From Deinococcus sp. KNUC1210 (GTDB lineage: Bacteria; Deinococcota; Deinococci; Deinococcales; Deinococcaceae): DNA of 64,000 nt. Made by a program: the position numbers and the translations under genes. Below are positions 7,876 through 21,005 of the stretch, in pieces. The stretch covers positions 1,302,001 through 1,366,000 of the forward strand of contig NZ_CP092190.1 of NCBI RefSeq assembly GCF_022344005.1. The letters run 5' to 3'. Position 1 is the stretch's first letter; each line of letters opens with the position of its first letter. The notes under the pieces are model-generated. The model worked only from the letters and a program-made list of their open reading frames with translations, did not search any database and was not told the origin of the DNA.

Positions 7876-8880
7876 ATGCACCGCGTTCCACTTCTGGCCG
7901 CACTGGTTCTGACATCTGCGCTGTTCACGTCGTGCCTGCCGCCCGCTGTCGCCTTCCAGCCGGGCCAGACGCTCGATCCGGCGGCCCTGGGGCCGAACAA
8001 TGCCGCGACCGAGTGGTGGTACGTCTCGGGCTATCTGCCCGACACGCAGCAGGCCTTCCACTGGGCGCAGTTCAAGGTGAATTACCGGGGTCTGCCCTAT
8101 TACGCCGCCCACATCGCCGTCACCGACCTGAACACCGGCAAGGTCACGTTTCTGGAACAGGGCAAACAGGACGCCGCGTTCTCGTTTCCGCCTCTGAACG
8201 TCAGACAGGCCGACTGGACGCTGATTCAGCAGGCGAGCGGCAATACGGCCCCCTTCGCCCTGAACGCCGGGCCACTGCATCTGACCCTGACGCCGCAGAA
8301 AAATCCGGTGGTGCATCCGCCCGGCTACTCCGGCACGCCCGAAACCGGGCAGCTGTACTACCAGAGCGTGACCCGTCTGGGCGTGAGCGGGACCATCGCC
8401 GGGCAGCCTGCCAGCGGAACGGCGTGGCTCGACCATCAGTGGGGCGACCAGCAACCGGGGCGCAGCGCCCTGTGGGACTGGTTCGGCGTGCATCTGTCAA
8501 ACGGCTCAGATCTGATGCTGTACCGCGTCAGGACGCTGGACGGCAGGGTGGTGCAGCTCGCCGGATCGGAAGTCGGCGCTGACGGCGTGGCCCGCGAAGT
8601 CGGGAACGTGACCATGACCCCGGCCCGCTCGTGGAAAGCTCCTTCTGGCCGCAGCTACGCCATCGACTGGACCGTCACGTCCGAACGCGGCAGTGTCACG
8701 CTCAGAGCCGTCCACGACGACCAGGAACTGCTGTCGAAAACCACCTCGGTCGCCTACTGGGAAGGCCCTGTGCAGGGCGAAGGCCAGTGGGGCGGCGCGG
8801 CGGTCACGGTGCAGGGAATGGGCGAATTCGTGGGCGGGCCGCTGACCAAGGCCGAGGGCGGCACCTTCGGAGCGAAATGA
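7876..8880 (+). CDS. CrtC/AttH lipocalin-like lipoprotein
   Basis: 334 residues. N-terminal signal with a probable lipobox (LFTSC, cysteine near residue 20), so likely membrane-anchored. The body matches the carotenoid 1,2-hydratase (CrtC)/AttH family: EWWYVSGYLPD, HWAQFKVN and GTAWLDHQWGDQ are its signature segments, in a two-lipocalin-barrel fold. In CrtC the reaction is hydration of carotenoid ends, which would suit a carotenoid-making Deinococcus. Many family members have no known substrate, so the enzymatic role is unproven. The ribosome site is weak (AGAGG ~12 nt upstream). Confidence 0.75.
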   Translation: MHRVPLLAALVLTSALFTSCLPPAVAFQPGQTLDPAALGPNNAATEWWYVSGYLPDTQQAFHWAQFKVNYRGLPYYAAHIAVTDLNTGKVTFLEQGKQDAAFSFPPLNVRQADWTLIQQASGNTAPFALNAGPLHLTLTPQKNPVVHPPGYSGTPETGQLYYQSVTRLGVSGTIAGQPASGTAWLDHQWGDQQPGRSALWDWFGVHLSNGSDLMLYRVRTLDGRVVQLAGSEVGADGVAREVGNVTMTPARSWKAPSGRSYAIDWTVTSERGSVTLRAVHDDQELLSKTTSVAYWEGPVQGEGQWGGAAVTVQGMGEFVGGPLTKAEGGTFGAK

Positions 8881-8923
8881 AGACAGGCACTCCGCAGAAA
8901 CCGGAAAAACGCGGCGCATACGG

Positions 8924-8952
8924 TTGACTTTCCGTGCATACCGCGCTATTCT
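8924..8952 (+). promoter_or_regulatory. Strong sigma-A-type promoter with no gene behind it
   Basis: TTGACT, 17 bp, TATTCT. The predicted start near 8959 is only a few bases before a strong terminator on the same strand, and no open frame follows. Confidence 0.65.
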
Positions 8953-8961
8953 TTCTTTATC

Positions 8962-8985
8962 AGCGTCCTTCGGGGCGCTTTTTTT
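8962..8985 (+). terminator. Rho-independent terminator with UUCG loop
   Basis: AGCGTCC-TTCG-GGGCGCT followed by seven T. The C(UUCG)G loop is unusually stable. It ends the lipoprotein gene transcript and any RNA from the promoter at 8924-8952. Confidence 0.9.
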
Positions 8986-9019
8986 ATTGGCCCGTCTCGC
9001 CGTGTCTGCTGTTTCTGCT

Positions 9020-9379
9020 TCAGGCTTCGGCACGCTGCCGGACCAGCTTCATCAGCGCTTCCAGTGTGGTGCACGCTCGCAGTTCATCGGCGCTCAGCCA
9101 CACCCGGAGCGTGCCGTTGTCCATGCTGTAGACGGCGGGCAGGGCCTGCTGGTGCAGACCGTACCGGGCCGCCAGTTCGTCGCGGTGCAGGAACACGGTC
9201 TCGCGTCCCAGTCCGTTCACGAAATCACGCCACTCGCGCCGCATCCCCGTCGGTCCATAGGTGACGGCGCAGAGCTGACAGTCGTAGGTGTGGGGCGCAA
9301 CCGTCTTGACCCACAGGTCCTTCAGCGCGTTCAGAAGGCCGCTGTCGGCGTTGTAGACGAAGACCAGCGGCGCAGGCAT
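9020..9379 (-). CDS. Conserved hypothetical protein with CxxC motif
   Basis: 119 residues. It starts with a beta strand (LVFVYNADSGLLNALKDLW), followed by a CxxC pair near 33-36 (YDCQLCAVTYG), FVNGLGRETVFLHRDEL, LPAVYSMDNG and a C-terminal helix. The layout resembles a small thioredoxin-like redox or metal-binding protein, but I do not recognise a named family. The -10-like TACTGT lies 4 nt before the ATG, so it is probably leaderless. It converges on the terminator at 8962-8985. Confidence 0.7.
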   Translation of the reverse strand: MPAPLVFVYNADSGLLNALKDLWVKTVAPHTYDCQLCAVTYGPTGMRREWRDFVNGLGRETVFLHRDELAARYGLHQQALPAVYSMDNGTLRVWLSADELRACTTLEALMKLVRQRAEA

Positions 9380-9403
9380 GTTTACAGTATGAACCGCCCG
9401 GAT

Positions 9404-10195
9404 TCAGTTGCCGCGTTTGCAGCGCACGTCGGCAGAAAAGTACTTCTGACTGAGCTTGTCATAGCGTCCGTCGCGCGTCACCTTGATCATGGCGATGTTG
9501 AGGGCAGAGCGCAGCGTCGAATTGTCCTGCGCCGTCGCCATGCCGATCGGCACGCTGTACAGCACCGGACCGAAGACCACTGGATACTTCGGATACAGCC
9601 GCTCGACGCTGGGTTTCATCACGGCATAGCCGAAGGTCGCGTCGATCTGGTGGGCGATCAGGGCAAGCGTCACGTCGCTGACGGTGCCGTACACCCGCAC
9701 CGTCTTGGGAAACGGCAGATGACGGACATAGCTTTCCATGATGGTTCCGGCGGGCACGCCGATGGTCTTGTTCTCCAGATCGGTGTGTAGTTGCAGCTTG
9801 GGATCGGCAGAAATCACACTGACCCCGGCGCACATGGTCGGCTGCGTAAAGTCCACTTTCTGCTCGCGGGTACTGGTGATGGCGAGGGCTGCCAGCGCCA
9901 CATCGGCCCGGTCGTTGATCAGGGCGTCGAACAGTTCGTTGGACGGTGCGTGCAGCACCTGCACCTTCAGGCCCATGTCGGCGGCGAGGCTGGAAATCAG
10001 CTCGATCTCGAACCCGATGTCTGCGCCGCCCGCCGTGAAGCTGAAGGGCGGCAGATCGGCGGGCGCGATCACACGCAGGGTGCCGTCGGCGCGAATGGCG
10101 CTGAGTGGGCGGGCCTGAGCGCCGCCGAAGGCCGCAAGAACGACGCTGCACGCAAGGGCAACAGTGGCAACAGAAAAAGCAGGAAGTCGGGGCAT
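9404..10195 (-). CDS. Amino-acid ABC transporter substrate-binding protein (family 3)
   Basis: 263 residues. Signal peptide ~1-30 (VATVALACSVVLAAF...AQA). Family 3 features: LRVIAPADLPPFSFTAGGADIGFEIELI, ADVALAALAITSTREQKVDFTQP and the hinge segment NKTIGVPAGT. It binds a polar amino acid or similar solute outside the membrane. No permease or ATPase is adjacent, so it is an orphan binding protein that must share a transporter encoded elsewhere. ATG 10195 has AAGGAG upstream; a longer frame to 10285 lacks one. Confidence 0.85.
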   Translation of the reverse strand: MPRLPAFSVATVALACSVVLAAFGGAQARPLSAIRADGTLRVIAPADLPPFSFTAGGADIGFEIELISSLAADMGLKVQVLHAPSNELFDALINDRADVALAALAITSTREQKVDFTQPTMCAGVSVISADPKLQLHTDLENKTIGVPAGTIMESYVRHLPFPKTVRVYGTVSDVTLALIAHQIDATFGYAVMKPSVERLYPKYPVVFGPVLYSVPIGMATAQDNSTLRSALNIAMIKVTRDGRYDKLSQKYFSADVRCKRGN

Positions 10196-10510
10196 GATTC
10201 TCCTTGGCCGCCCACAACAAAGCGGCCTCCGCAGGACAGAGCCGCGAACGATAGAGACAGAGGACAGAAAGAACTTTAAGAGCACAGAGGAGATTGAAGG
10301 GACGCACAGAAGATAGTCATGAAGGATGGATTTTCACTCTGGCATAGACATCTGCCGCTCACTGCATAAAATCTCACTTCGGGGGAGCTGTGCCGGGGGT
10401 CGCCTGAGCGGTGTGCGGAGACTGGCGGCACCGTCGCCGCGACCGGAAGAGTTCCGGGTTGTCTGGCACGCACCACAGCAGCTGTACAGCCCAGGGTCTA
10501 GACTGACAAA
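10196..10510. other. Divergent intergenic stretch (~315 bp)
   Basis: It separates the binding-protein gene (minus) from ilvD (plus). Apart from the ilvD -10 box at 10499-10504 I see no gene and no convincing full promoter. Because ilvD appears leaderless, a leader-peptide or T-box attenuator is not expected here. Confidence 0.5.
10499..10504 (+). promoter_or_regulatory. -10 box of a leaderless transcript (ilvD)
   Basis: TAGACT, then GACAAA, then ATG 10511. No ribosome-binding site. Confidence 0.65.
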
Positions 10511-12202
<1,692 letters not shown>

Positions 12203-12223
12203 AGATTGAAAGATTGAAATGGG

Positions 12224-12253
12224 GCCGTCTGCCGTAAGGGTGGGCGGCTCTTT
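12224..12253 (+). terminator. Terminator after ilvD
   Basis: GCCGTCTGCC pairs with GGTGGGCGGC (10 bp with G-T wobbles) around GTAAG, followed by TCTTTCGTT. Confidence 0.65.
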
Positions 12254-12374
12254 CGTTGTAACTCGGGCAAACGACAAGTACGTCTACGCTTTACGTCAAG
12301 GTTCACTAAGATGAGGGTAGCTTCGGCTTGAGATTTTGTTTAGCTGAGGTAATTCGCCTATATCTGGAGTCAAC

Positions 12375-12920
12375 ATGAAGACACTAAGGATCGCCGCCTT
12401 TATTCTGGCAGGAGCCGCTCTCGGAAGTGCCGCAAAAGCACAGACCTGGGATTTGGATCAGGGGCAATTGAATTTAGTAGAGTGCTATGGGGGACAAGAC
12501 GGCGTTTACTGCGATTTCACTTATACTTTGACAAAATCTCAGACTCAGAATGCAGATTTCCACCCAAATTACTTCAAATTTTACAAACTCGACGGAACAG
12601 CACAAATAGCCGACAAAATTAGCTTAACAGGAAAAGAATTCGTTGATTCTTATGTCTTTGCAGATATTATTTACGGCACTCCAATCAAAGTCACCTGGTA
12701 TCTCAATATACCTGCCGTCACTCCAAGCCTTCGAGCCATTGAAATTAACGGCCAGAGAATAGAAAATGTCGTCATCCGTCCTCCTAAAGGGGCAAAGCCT
12801 CCTGTTGCCACCACTCTGCCCAGCGCTCCCAGCGTCACAGGCTTCAGCGTCACGCTCAGCAACTGCCGCCTGAATAGCAATGTCTACACCTGCACTGCTA
12901 CCCTGACGCCCACCAAATAA
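12375..12920 (+). CDS. Small secreted protein of unknown function
   Basis: 181 residues with a clear signal peptide (MKTLRIAAFILAGAALGSAAKAQ, cut after AKA). The mature protein is beta-rich with cysteines in two pairs (VECYGGQDGVYCDFTY and LSNCRLNSNVYTCTATL), suited to disulphides in the envelope. GGAG precedes ATG 12375. Codons are visibly more AT-rich than neighbours (AAA, AAT, ATT frequent), so it may be acquired. I do not recognise a family. Confidence 0.7.
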   Translation: MKTLRIAAFILAGAALGSAAKAQTWDLDQGQLNLVECYGGQDGVYCDFTYTLTKSQTQNADFHPNYFKFYKLDGTAQIADKISLTGKEFVDSYVFADIIYGTPIKVTWYLNIPAVTPSLRAIEINGQRIENVVIRPPKGAKPPVATTLPSAPSVTGFSVTLSNCRLNSNVYTCTATLTPTK

Positions 12921-13209
12921 GCTCAGTTCTCAGAAGGCTGCTCCGCTCTCTGGGCGAGTGGCCTTTGAAATTGACTCGCATACTTTGGTACGGCGGCGTC
13001 CTCATCCGGGCCACGCATCAATTTTGCTGCATCGGTGCTGATTTCTTCGAGGGCATTGAGAATGTTTGTTTTACAGATTACATTCTTCTGTCCTGCCAAT
13101 CTTCAACACTGGAACATAGTTACTGTTACTGGAAAGGGCAACCAGACAGCCCTTGCCTTCGATTGCGCTGAACCGTGTTTACGCCATCACTCTGACAGGA
13201 GGCGGGCTC

Positions 13210-13875
13210 TTGGACGCGAAGGTTATGCAGATGATCACCGCCCTGGTGATCTGGACGCTCGGCAACGAGGCACAGGCGCAGTTTTTTACGCCCTCCTTCC
13301 AGGATTACCGGACCTACGCGCAGCGCTCTGTGGGGTACGTGGCTGCCACCGTCCAGCCAGATTTTACGTCTCGGACGGTGCAGCAGGCCCTCAGTCCAGC
13401 GGCCCCCGCAAAATACAAATACGCCCTGTCGAAAACCGACTTCGCCTTCAAGGGCAGCCCCACCCAGCAGAAGAACTGTGCGGCGATGGTGCAAAAACCG
13501 AGCGATCAGCGCCAGATGGCAGCGGCATGTCTTCAGCTGTTCAACGTAGCCCAGGGTATTCCCGACTTTCGTAAGAACAATCTGGCGGCGGCGCTCACCC
13601 TGCTGATCGGCCTCAGCCTTCAGGTCAGCAAAGGCACCGAACTGACCGATGCCCAGATTGCCACCTTACAGCGCGGCCTGAACGACATGCTTGTTGATGC
13701 CGGGGTGATGAAAGGCAAGCCCGCCGATATTCAGGCGATGTACGAAACCTCGGTGATGACGGGTGCACTGATCGCTGGACTCGCTCAGAACGGCACAGAT
13801 GAAGGCAATACCACTATGACCGATATCGCAAAAGGTCTGGCAGGCATTGTGTTGAAAGGATTCAAGGTGGAGTAA
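13210..13875 (+). CDS. Secreted conserved protein (possibly DUF6683)
   Basis: 221 residues from a TTG start at 13210, chosen because AGGAGG lies eight bases upstream and because it gives a clean signal peptide (AKVMQMITALVIWTLGNEAQA-Q). A longer frame from 13153 has no ribosome site. The mature protein is helical, with a repeated-looking pattern around ACLQLFNVAQGIPDFRKNNLAAALTLLIG. It resembles Deinococcus DUF6683 proteins as I remember them; function unknown. The ~290 bp before it contain no credible gene. Confidence 0.65.
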   Translation: MDAKVMQMITALVIWTLGNEAQAQFFTPSFQDYRTYAQRSVGYVAATVQPDFTSRTVQQALSPAAPAKYKYALSKTDFAFKGSPTQQKNCAAMVQKPSDQRQMAAACLQLFNVAQGIPDFRKNNLAAALTLLIGLSLQVSKGTELTDAQIATLQRGLNDMLVDAGVMKGKPADIQAMYETSVMTGALIAGLAQNGTDEGNTTMTDIAKGLAGIVLKGFKVE

Positions 13876-13948
13876 TCGGCGCGAAGAGCCCAGCGTTAAC
13901 GGCCAGGACATCAGCAACGCTCTCCTGCTCCCTGCTTCGGGTCGTTCT

Positions 13949-14770
13949 TTAGGCGCTCTGTGCCCACGCCTCCGCCCTCGCCACCTGTTCGGGGGTGGGC
14001 CGCACGCCGGTATACAGCACGAACTGTTCGAGCGCCTGCAAGGTGGCGACCTCGGCCCCGGTGATGACCCGCCTTCCCTGCCGCCGCGCTTCCACGATCA
14101 GCGGCGTTTCGGCGGGCAGGGCCACTACATCGAAGACCGTGTGGGCCGCCGCGATCAGGTCGGCTGGATAGGCCAGTTCTGCCGCTTCCGGGCCGCCTGT
14201 CATGCCGATGGGCGTGACATTCACCAGCAGATCGGCTTGAAGCCCGTGCAGGTCGGGCTGCCACCCGAAGCCGATGCCCTGCGCCAGCGTTCGCCCGGCT
14301 ACCTTGCTGCGGGCCACGATCACGCCGTCTTCAAACCCGGCCCCCTTCAGCGCGTAGGCCACCGCTTTTGCCATGCCGCCGCTGCCACGCAGGGCCACCC
14401 GCGCCGATGTCGGGACGGCGTGCGATTTCAGCAGGCTTTCCACGGCGATGTAATCGGTGTTGTAGGCCTTCAGGTGCCCGCCCGTGTTCACGATGGTATT
14501 GACTGACCCGATGACAGCCGCCGACGCGTCGAGTTCGTCCAGCATCGGAATGCAGGCTTCCTTGAAGGGCATCGAGACGGCGCAGCCACGAATTCCCAGC
14601 GCCCGAATCCCGCGAACTGCACCTTCCAGGTCGCTGGAGGTGAACGCCTTGTAGATGTAATCGAGTTCCAGTTCGCCGTACAGGAAATTGTGAAACCGCG
14701 TGCCGAAGTTGCCAGGCCGGGCCGCCAGCGACATGCACAGCCGGGTGTCTCTGCTGATGGGTGGACGCAT
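13949..14770 (-). CDS. Shikimate 5-dehydrogenase-like protein
   Basis: 273 residues, normal AroE length. N-terminal substrate domain (RFHNFLYGELELDYIYKAF, AVSMPFKEACIPMLDELD with the catalytic Lys, GSVNTIVN) and C-terminal NADP domain (ALRGSGGMAKAVAYAL). The glycine motif reads GSGGMA rather than the usual GAGGA, and DLLVNVTPIGM is present. It belongs to the AroE-like side branch, so it may act on shikimate, quinate or another substrate; a second true AroE may exist elsewhere. Leaderless promoter. Confidence 0.8.
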   Translation of the reverse strand: MRPPISRDTRLCMSLAARPGNFGTRFHNFLYGELELDYIYKAFTSSDLEGAVRGIRALGIRGCAVSMPFKEACIPMLDELDASAAVIGSVNTIVNTGGHLKAYNTDYIAVESLLKSHAVPTSARVALRGSGGMAKAVAYALKGAGFEDGVIVARSKVAGRTLAQGIGFGWQPDLHGLQADLLVNVTPIGMTGGPEAAELAYPADLIAAAHTVFDVVALPAETPLIVEARRQGRRVITGAEVATLQALEQFVLYTGVRPTPEQVARAEAWAQSA

Positions 14771-14776
14771 ATCCTG

Positions 14777-14782
14777 ATGCTA
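14777..14782 (-). promoter_or_regulatory. -10 box of a leaderless transcript
   Basis: Read on the minus strand: TAGCAT, 6 nt, ATG at 14770. Confidence 0.6.
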
Positions 14783-14845
14783 CAGAAGAGCGGTGGGCAA
14801 CAGCCGCCAATGCCGTTGCCCACCGCTGCCTGCCTACCGCTCTGT

Positions 14846-16696
14846 TCAGTCGGCGGCGTCGGCCTGCGCGTACTGGAGGCTATGCAGACGGGCGTAATAG
14901 CCGTTCTTGTTCAGCAGCTCGCGGTGGCTGCCCTCCTCGACCACGCGGCCCCGGCGCATCACGATGATGCGGTCGCAGTGTTCGATGGTGCTCAGGCGGT
15001 GGGCGATGATGATGCTGGTACGCCCGTGCATCACCTTGGCGAGCGCTTCCTGAATGTGCTCCTCGGTTTCGGTATCCACGCTCGCGGTGGCCTCGTCGAG
15101 AACCAGCAGGATGTTGGGGTTCTGAATCAGGGCGCGGGCAAAGGCCAGAAGCTGCTTCTGTCCGGTGCTCAGCGTCGCGCCGCGCTCGCGTACCTCGGTG
15201 TTGTAGCCGTCCGGCAGCCCCAGGATAAATTCGTGGACGCCCACGTATTTGCAGGCCTGTACTACCCGGTCATGCGAGATGTCGGCGCTGCCGAGCGTCA
15301 GGTTGCTCTCGATGGTTCCGGCAAACAGAAACACGTCCTGAAGCACGACCCCGATATGTCGCCGCAGATCGTACTGGGCCAGGTCGCGGACATCGTTGCC
15401 GTCTACCTTCACTGCGCCGCGCTGCACGTCGTAGAAGCGGCTGACCAGACTGGTGATGCTGGTCTTGCCCGCTCCCGTCGCGCCCACCAGCGCCACGCTC
15501 TCGCCGGGCGCGATGTGCAGGTCGATGCCGCGCAGCGTCCAGCGGTCATCGGTATCGGGCGTCTCGGCGGTCACGCTGTCGTCGTAGGAGAACCAGACCT
15601 TCTCCAGATCGACGCGGCCCTGAAACTGTTCCAGACGCTTGGCGTCGGGCTTGTCCTGAATGGTGACGGGCGAGTCGAGCACGCCGAAAATCCGCTCGCT
15701 GCTCGCCATTGCTGCCTGGAGATTGTTGAACACGTCGGCCAGATCCTGAATCGGCTGAAACAGCTGCGTGACCCAGGTGTTAAACGCGATCAGCGTGCCG
15801 AGCGTGATGCCGACGCCCACCAGAATGTCGCGGCCCGCGTACCAGATCACCAGGGCGCTCGCCACCGACCCCAGAATGCTGACGGTGGGCTGGAACAGTG
15901 AAAACCAGCTGACGGAACGCAGGTTGGCGGTGAGCAGGCGGCGGTTGCTGCGGTCAAAATCCACGCCGTTGCGGTTCTCGCGCCCGAAGAGCTGCACCGT
16001 GATCATGCCGGTGATGTTCTCGTTCAGCTTGGTGTTGACGATGGCCTGCTGAATGCGGGTGTTACGAAAGGCCTCGCGCAGCCGCGCCCGGAAGTAGTTG
16101 GTGGCGAAATACAGGATCGGCAGCACCGCGAAGCTGACGAGCGCCAGTTCCCAGCTGATACTGAGCATGATGCCCACATAGGCCAGAATCAGGAAGGTGG
16201 ACTGGATCAGCGAGACCAGCCCAGCCGTGATGAACTGGTTGATGGCGTCCACATCGCTCGTGACGCGGGTGATCAGGCGGCCCACCGGGTTGGCATCGAA
16301 GTAGCTCAGTTGCAGACGCTGGAGCTTGGTGAAGATATCGGCGCGGATGTCGTACAGCACGCGCTGACCCAGGATGTTGATGCTCATGGTAAACGCGTAC
16401 CGCAGCAGAAATTCCACGATCTTCAGCGCCAGATAGCTGAGCGCGGCGATCAGCAGCACGTGAAAGAGCTGTTCGCGGGCCGCCACGTTCAGCCCGTTGG
16501 TCAGTGCCTTCGGCCCGAACGAATGGTCGATGGCGTAGCGCTGAATCAGGCCGAAGGTCGGCTGCGCCAGTGCGATCAGCAGCGCCAGCACCAGGCCCGC
16601 GCCCACATAGAACAGATACGGCTTCAGATAGCCCAGTACCCGGCGCGTCAGCTGGGCATCGAACGCCTTCTGGAAGGCCTCGTCGGGCTGCGTCAT
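14846..16696 (-). CDS. Heterodimeric ABC exporter, catalytic-site subunit
   Basis: 616 residues: six-helix exporter membrane domain, then nucleotide-binding domain. Walker A is [13 protein letters not shown], Walker [17 protein letters not shown] with the catalytic Glu, and the H-loop is IIIAHRLST. The signature loop is LSTGQKQ rather than LSGGQ. In heterodimeric exporters such as TmrAB, TM287/288 and BmrCD, this subunit supplies the working Glu and the altered signature. It lies 55 bp downstream of its partner. Substrate (drug, lipid or peptide) unknown. The ribosome site is weak. Confidence 0.9.
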   Translation of the reverse strand: MTQPDEAFQKAFDAQLTRRVLGYLKPYLFYVGAGLVLALLIALAQPTFGLIQRYAIDHSFGPKALTNGLNVAAREQLFHVLLIAALSYLALKIVEFLLRYAFTMSINILGQRVLYDIRADIFTKLQRLQLSYFDANPVGRLITRVTSDVDAINQFITAGLVSLIQSTFLILAYVGIMLSISWELALVSFAVLPILYFATNYFRARLREAFRNTRIQQAIVNTKLNENITGMITVQLFGRENRNGVDFDRSNRRLLTANLRSVSWFSLFQPTVSILGSVASALVIWYAGRDILVGVGITLGTLIAFNTWVTQLFQPIQDLADVFNNLQAAMASSERIFGVLDSPVTIQDKPDAKRLEQFQGRVDLEKVWFSYDDSVTAETPDTDDRWTLRGIDLHIAPGESVALVGATGAGKTSITSLVSRFYDVQRGAVKVDGNDVRDLAQYDLRRHIGVVLQDVFLFAGTIESNLTLGSADISHDRVVQACKYVGVHEFILGLPDGYNTEVRERGATLSTGQKQLLAFARALIQNPNILLVLDEATASVDTETEEHIQEALAKVMHGRTSIIIAHRLSTIEHCDRIIVMRRGRVVEEGSHRELLNKNGYYARLHSLQYAQADAAD

Positions 16697-16751
16697 ACGG
16701 CGTCCATTCCGGCCCGCAGGTCGGGTCGTTTCCTCAAGCTTTCCGTTCCCT

Positions 16752-18704
16752 TCATCGCTTCACTTCCTCTTTCACGGGCATGGTCTCTTTGACAGCGACG
16801 TCTCTGGCAGGAGCCGCCTCCGCGATTCCTGCCTCATCAACGTCGTCCAGGTCGCTCTCTAGCCGCTGCCTGCGCTCCAGATCGGCGTAGTGGCCGCCCG
16901 CCGCCAGCAGCTCATCGTGGCTGCCCTGTTCGATGATCCGGCCCCCGTCGAGCACGATGATGTGGTCGGCGTTGCGAAGGGTCGAAACGCGGTGGCCGAT
17001 CAGCAGCACCGTTCTTCCCTGCTGCACCTGCCGCAGTCCCTGCAGGATGCGGCTTTCTGTTTCGGTATCCACGGCGCTCATGCTGTCGTCCAGAATCAGG
17101 ATGCGCGGATCGCGGGCGATGGCGCGGGCCAGAGCAGTACGCTGCCGCTGACCACCGCTGAGCGTCACGCCGCGCTCTCCCAGCATGGTGTCGTAGCCCT
17201 GGGGAAAGGCGTCCACCTCGCTGGCGAGTCCGGCGATCTCGGCGGCGCGGCGCACCACGTTCATGTCGGGCGGAATGTCTTCACGGCTGGGCGGCGTAGT
17301 GTCGTTCACGAACTTGCGCGTTTCCACTTTCGGGTACGCTTCGTTGTTCAGTCCGAACGAGACGTTGTTCGAGATGGTGTCCGAGAACAGGAACGGTTCC
17401 TGCGGCACCACGGCGATGTTCTCGCGCAGCGTGATGAGCGGAATCCGCCGCACGTCCACGCCGTCCACCTTCACCGCTCCCTCGGTCACGTCGGCCAGGC
17501 GCGTGATGAGCTGCGCCAGCACCGTCTTGCCGCTGCCGGTAGGCCCGGTGATGCCCAGCGTCTGCCCGGCGGGAACATGCAGGGTGATGTCTTGCAGCAC
17601 GCGCCGTCCCTCGAAGGTCAGGCCCGCGTGTTCATAGCGGATATCGCCGGTAAGAGTACGAATCGAGGTATCGGTATGGGCGTCGTCGCGAATCTTGGGC
17701 TGGGCCGCGAAGATCTCCTGCAGACGCCCCCACGAGGCCAGACCTCGCTGAAGCATATTGGCGATCATGCCGATACTCAGCATCGGCCATGCAAGGCGCT
17801 CCAGTGTCAGCGCGAACTGGGTGAACTGACCGAGCGTCAGCGGGCTGCCCGGCACCAGCCCCAGGATCATGCGCCCGCCGTAGATCAGCACCAGCACATA
17901 CGCCACGCCCATCAGCAGGCTCATGAACGCCTGAAGCGGGCCTTCGACGCGGTTCAGGCTCAGAGCGCGGCGAATCAGCTCATTGTTCATGCGCTTGTAT
18001 TCAGCGATCTCGCGGTCTTCGATGGCGTAGCCCTTGACCACCCGTGCTCCCGAAAAGTTCTCCTGCGCCTTGGCCGAAATGGCGCTGTTCTGCTCCTGCA
18101 TCGGCACGTAGCGCTTGGAAACCTGCCGCGCCAGATACGCTAGAATGCCGATAATAAACGGAAACACTACCAGCACCGCCAGCGTCAGCCGCCAGTTGAT
18201 GCTGAAAAACCAGAAAAACGACACGGTGAAGGTACAGAGCACCTGCACCACCTGCCAGCTCCCGAAGCCGATCATCTCGCGCACCGCGCTCAGGTCGCCG
18301 GTCAGACGGTTCATCAGGTCGCCGGTGCGGGCGCGGTCGAAATAGTGCTTATCCAGACCACTCAGGTGCGAGAACAGGTCGCGCCGGATCTCGTATTCGG
18401 TCTGGCGGCTGGCAAAGACGATGTTGCGGCGCACCGCCACCATCAGCGCCCCCGATACCAGCGTCGCCAGCACCATGCCGACGGCCAGCAGGATCAGGTG
18501 CGAGAGCGTCATGCCGGGCGCAGTCGTGATGCCCGGCAGACCCGAACCTCCGGCAGCCACCAGCCTCAGCCCGTCGATGGCCTGACCGAGAAAATAGGCG
18601 GGCAGCAGCACCGCGATGGCAGCCGCCAGCACGGCGAGACTGCCCAGCAGATACTGTTTGCGGTGCAGCAACAGATAGGGCGTGAGCGTTTTGAAATTGT
18701 TCAA
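16752..18704 (-). CDS. Heterodimeric ABC exporter, degenerate-site subunit
   Basis: 650 residues, TTG start at 18704 with AGGGG six bases upstream. Membrane domain ~1-330, then an ATPase domain with Walker [14 protein letters not shown], canonical signature [15 protein letters not shown] and Walker [17 protein letters not shown], in which the catalytic Glu is Asp. A ~30-residue insertion lies between the Q-loop and the signature ([20 protein letters not shown]). The C-terminal ~40 residues are charged. Together with the downstream subunit it forms the expected asymmetric pair with one weak ATP site. Confidence 0.9.
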   Translation of the reverse strand: MNNFKTLTPYLLLHRKQYLLGSLAVLAAAIAVLLPAYFLGQAIDGLRLVAAGGSGLPGITTAPGMTLSHLILLAVGMVLATLVSGALMVAVRRNIVFASRQTEYEIRRDLFSHLSGLDKHYFDRARTGDLMNRLTGDLSAVREMIGFGSWQVVQVLCTFTVSFFWFFSINWRLTLAVLVVFPFIIGILAYLARQVSKRYVPMQEQNSAISAKAQENFSGARVVKGYAIEDREIAEYKRMNNELIRRALSLNRVEGPLQAFMSLLMGVAYVLVLIYGGRMILGLVPGSPLTLGQFTQFALTLERLAWPMLSIGMIANMLQRGLASWGRLQEIFAAQPKIRDDAHTDTSIRTLTGDIRYEHAGLTFEGRRVLQDITLHVPAGQTLGITGPTGSGKTVLAQLITRLADVTEGAVKVDGVDVRRIPLITLRENIAVVPQEPFLFSDTISNNVSFGLNNEAYPKVETRKFVNDTTPPSREDIPPDMNVVRRAAEIAGLASEVDAFPQGYDTMLGERGVTLSGGQRQRTALARAIARDPRILILDDSMSAVDTETESRILQGLRQVQQGRTVLLIGHRVSTLRNADHIIVLDGGRIIEQGSHDELLAAGGHYADLERRQRLESDLDDVDEAGIAEAAPARDVAVKETMPVKEEVKR

Positions 18705-18912
18705 AGGAAACCCCTGGGCGGGCGACTCGGCTCAGCTGGCAGCGGGTCTGTCAGGAGGCGCGGCGGCCCTGAAATGGCGAGCAAGGCGAGCGGAAAACGT
18801 CGGCCTGCCAGATAGCGAGCCGTAGCCGGGACAGCATACGCCCGTTGGCCTGCCCTGAAATGCGCCAAATGACGGATAGAGCGTCAGGGTTTCTTGAGTC
18901 TTCAGCGTGCGG
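18705..18912. other. Intergenic sequence before the tRNA promoter
   Basis: With the tRNA leader this makes ~350 bp without a protein gene. It contains two similar CCTGAAATG-C/G-GC stretches (near 18766 and 18855) and no ribosome sites, possibly a dispersed small repeat. No gene is supported. Confidence 0.4.
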
Positions 18913-18941
18913 TTGACACGTTCTAGGGGCAATGCTAGTAT
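18913..18941 (+). promoter_or_regulatory. Promoter of the tRNA-tuf operon
   Basis: TTGACA, 17 bp, TAGTAT; predicted RNA start near 18948, about 107 nt before the first tRNA. Confidence 0.85.
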
Positions 18942-19054
18942 TCCAAGCCGGAAGTGACCGAGAGGCCAGGAGGCGAAAGCCAAGCGGCAACAGGCGTTTC
19001 CGTGCTCAGGAAGCCGGCCCATCCCCGCTTCGAGAAGGACTTTATCCAGCACGG

Positions 19055-19130
<76 letters not shown>

Positions 19131-19215
19131 AAACCTTGAAGTTCAGTCGGCTTCGGCAGACCACTTCGAGGGGAAAACAACTGAACCTCAGAAGTTGGGG
19201 CCACAGGGTTGGAAT

Positions 19216-19302
<87 letters not shown>

Positions 19303-19304
19303 CT

Positions 19305-19380
<76 letters not shown>

Positions 19381-19407
19381 GGTTCCCTGTTCTTTCTCCA
19401 GTTCGTT

Positions 19408-19482
<75 letters not shown>

Positions 19483-19713
19483 ATGTCCGTGACGCGGCCC
19501 GCATCCAAGCGGGCCACGTTCGTATGTAGAGGCGCGCTCGCAGGCGAAAGCGCCCAGGGGCATGCACGGGCACGCCGCTCCGCCTGATCCAGACCTTCGG
19601 AACACGTCCGAATCTGGGAATTCCCGAGTTGACACAAGCAGTAAGTTGACACAGGGCAGGCAGTTCAGGAGCAGGATTCTCAAGCAGCACAGGCAACACC
19701 ATTTCGAGGAGGA

Positions 19714-20938
<1,225 letters not shown>

Positions 20939-20955
20939 ATTCAAGCAGTCCAGAT

Positions 20956-20991
20956 CGGCGGGGAAGCTAGGTGCTTCCCCGCCGGTTTTTA
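20956..20991 (+). terminator. Terminator after tuf
   Basis: CGGCGGGGAAGC-TAGGT-GCTTCCCCGCCG followed by GTTTTTAT; 12-bp perfect stem. Confidence 0.95.
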
Positions 20992-21005
20992 TGTCGCACC
21001 TGCGG

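Noticed and set aside
12965..13171. 68-residue plus-strand frame before the secreted protein at 13210
   Set aside because: No ribosome site, no recognisable features, out of keeping with codon use.
18751..18990. Small minus-strand protein upstream of the tRNAs
   Set aside because: Lacks a ribosome site and crosses the tRNA promoter; more like repeat-derived sequence.
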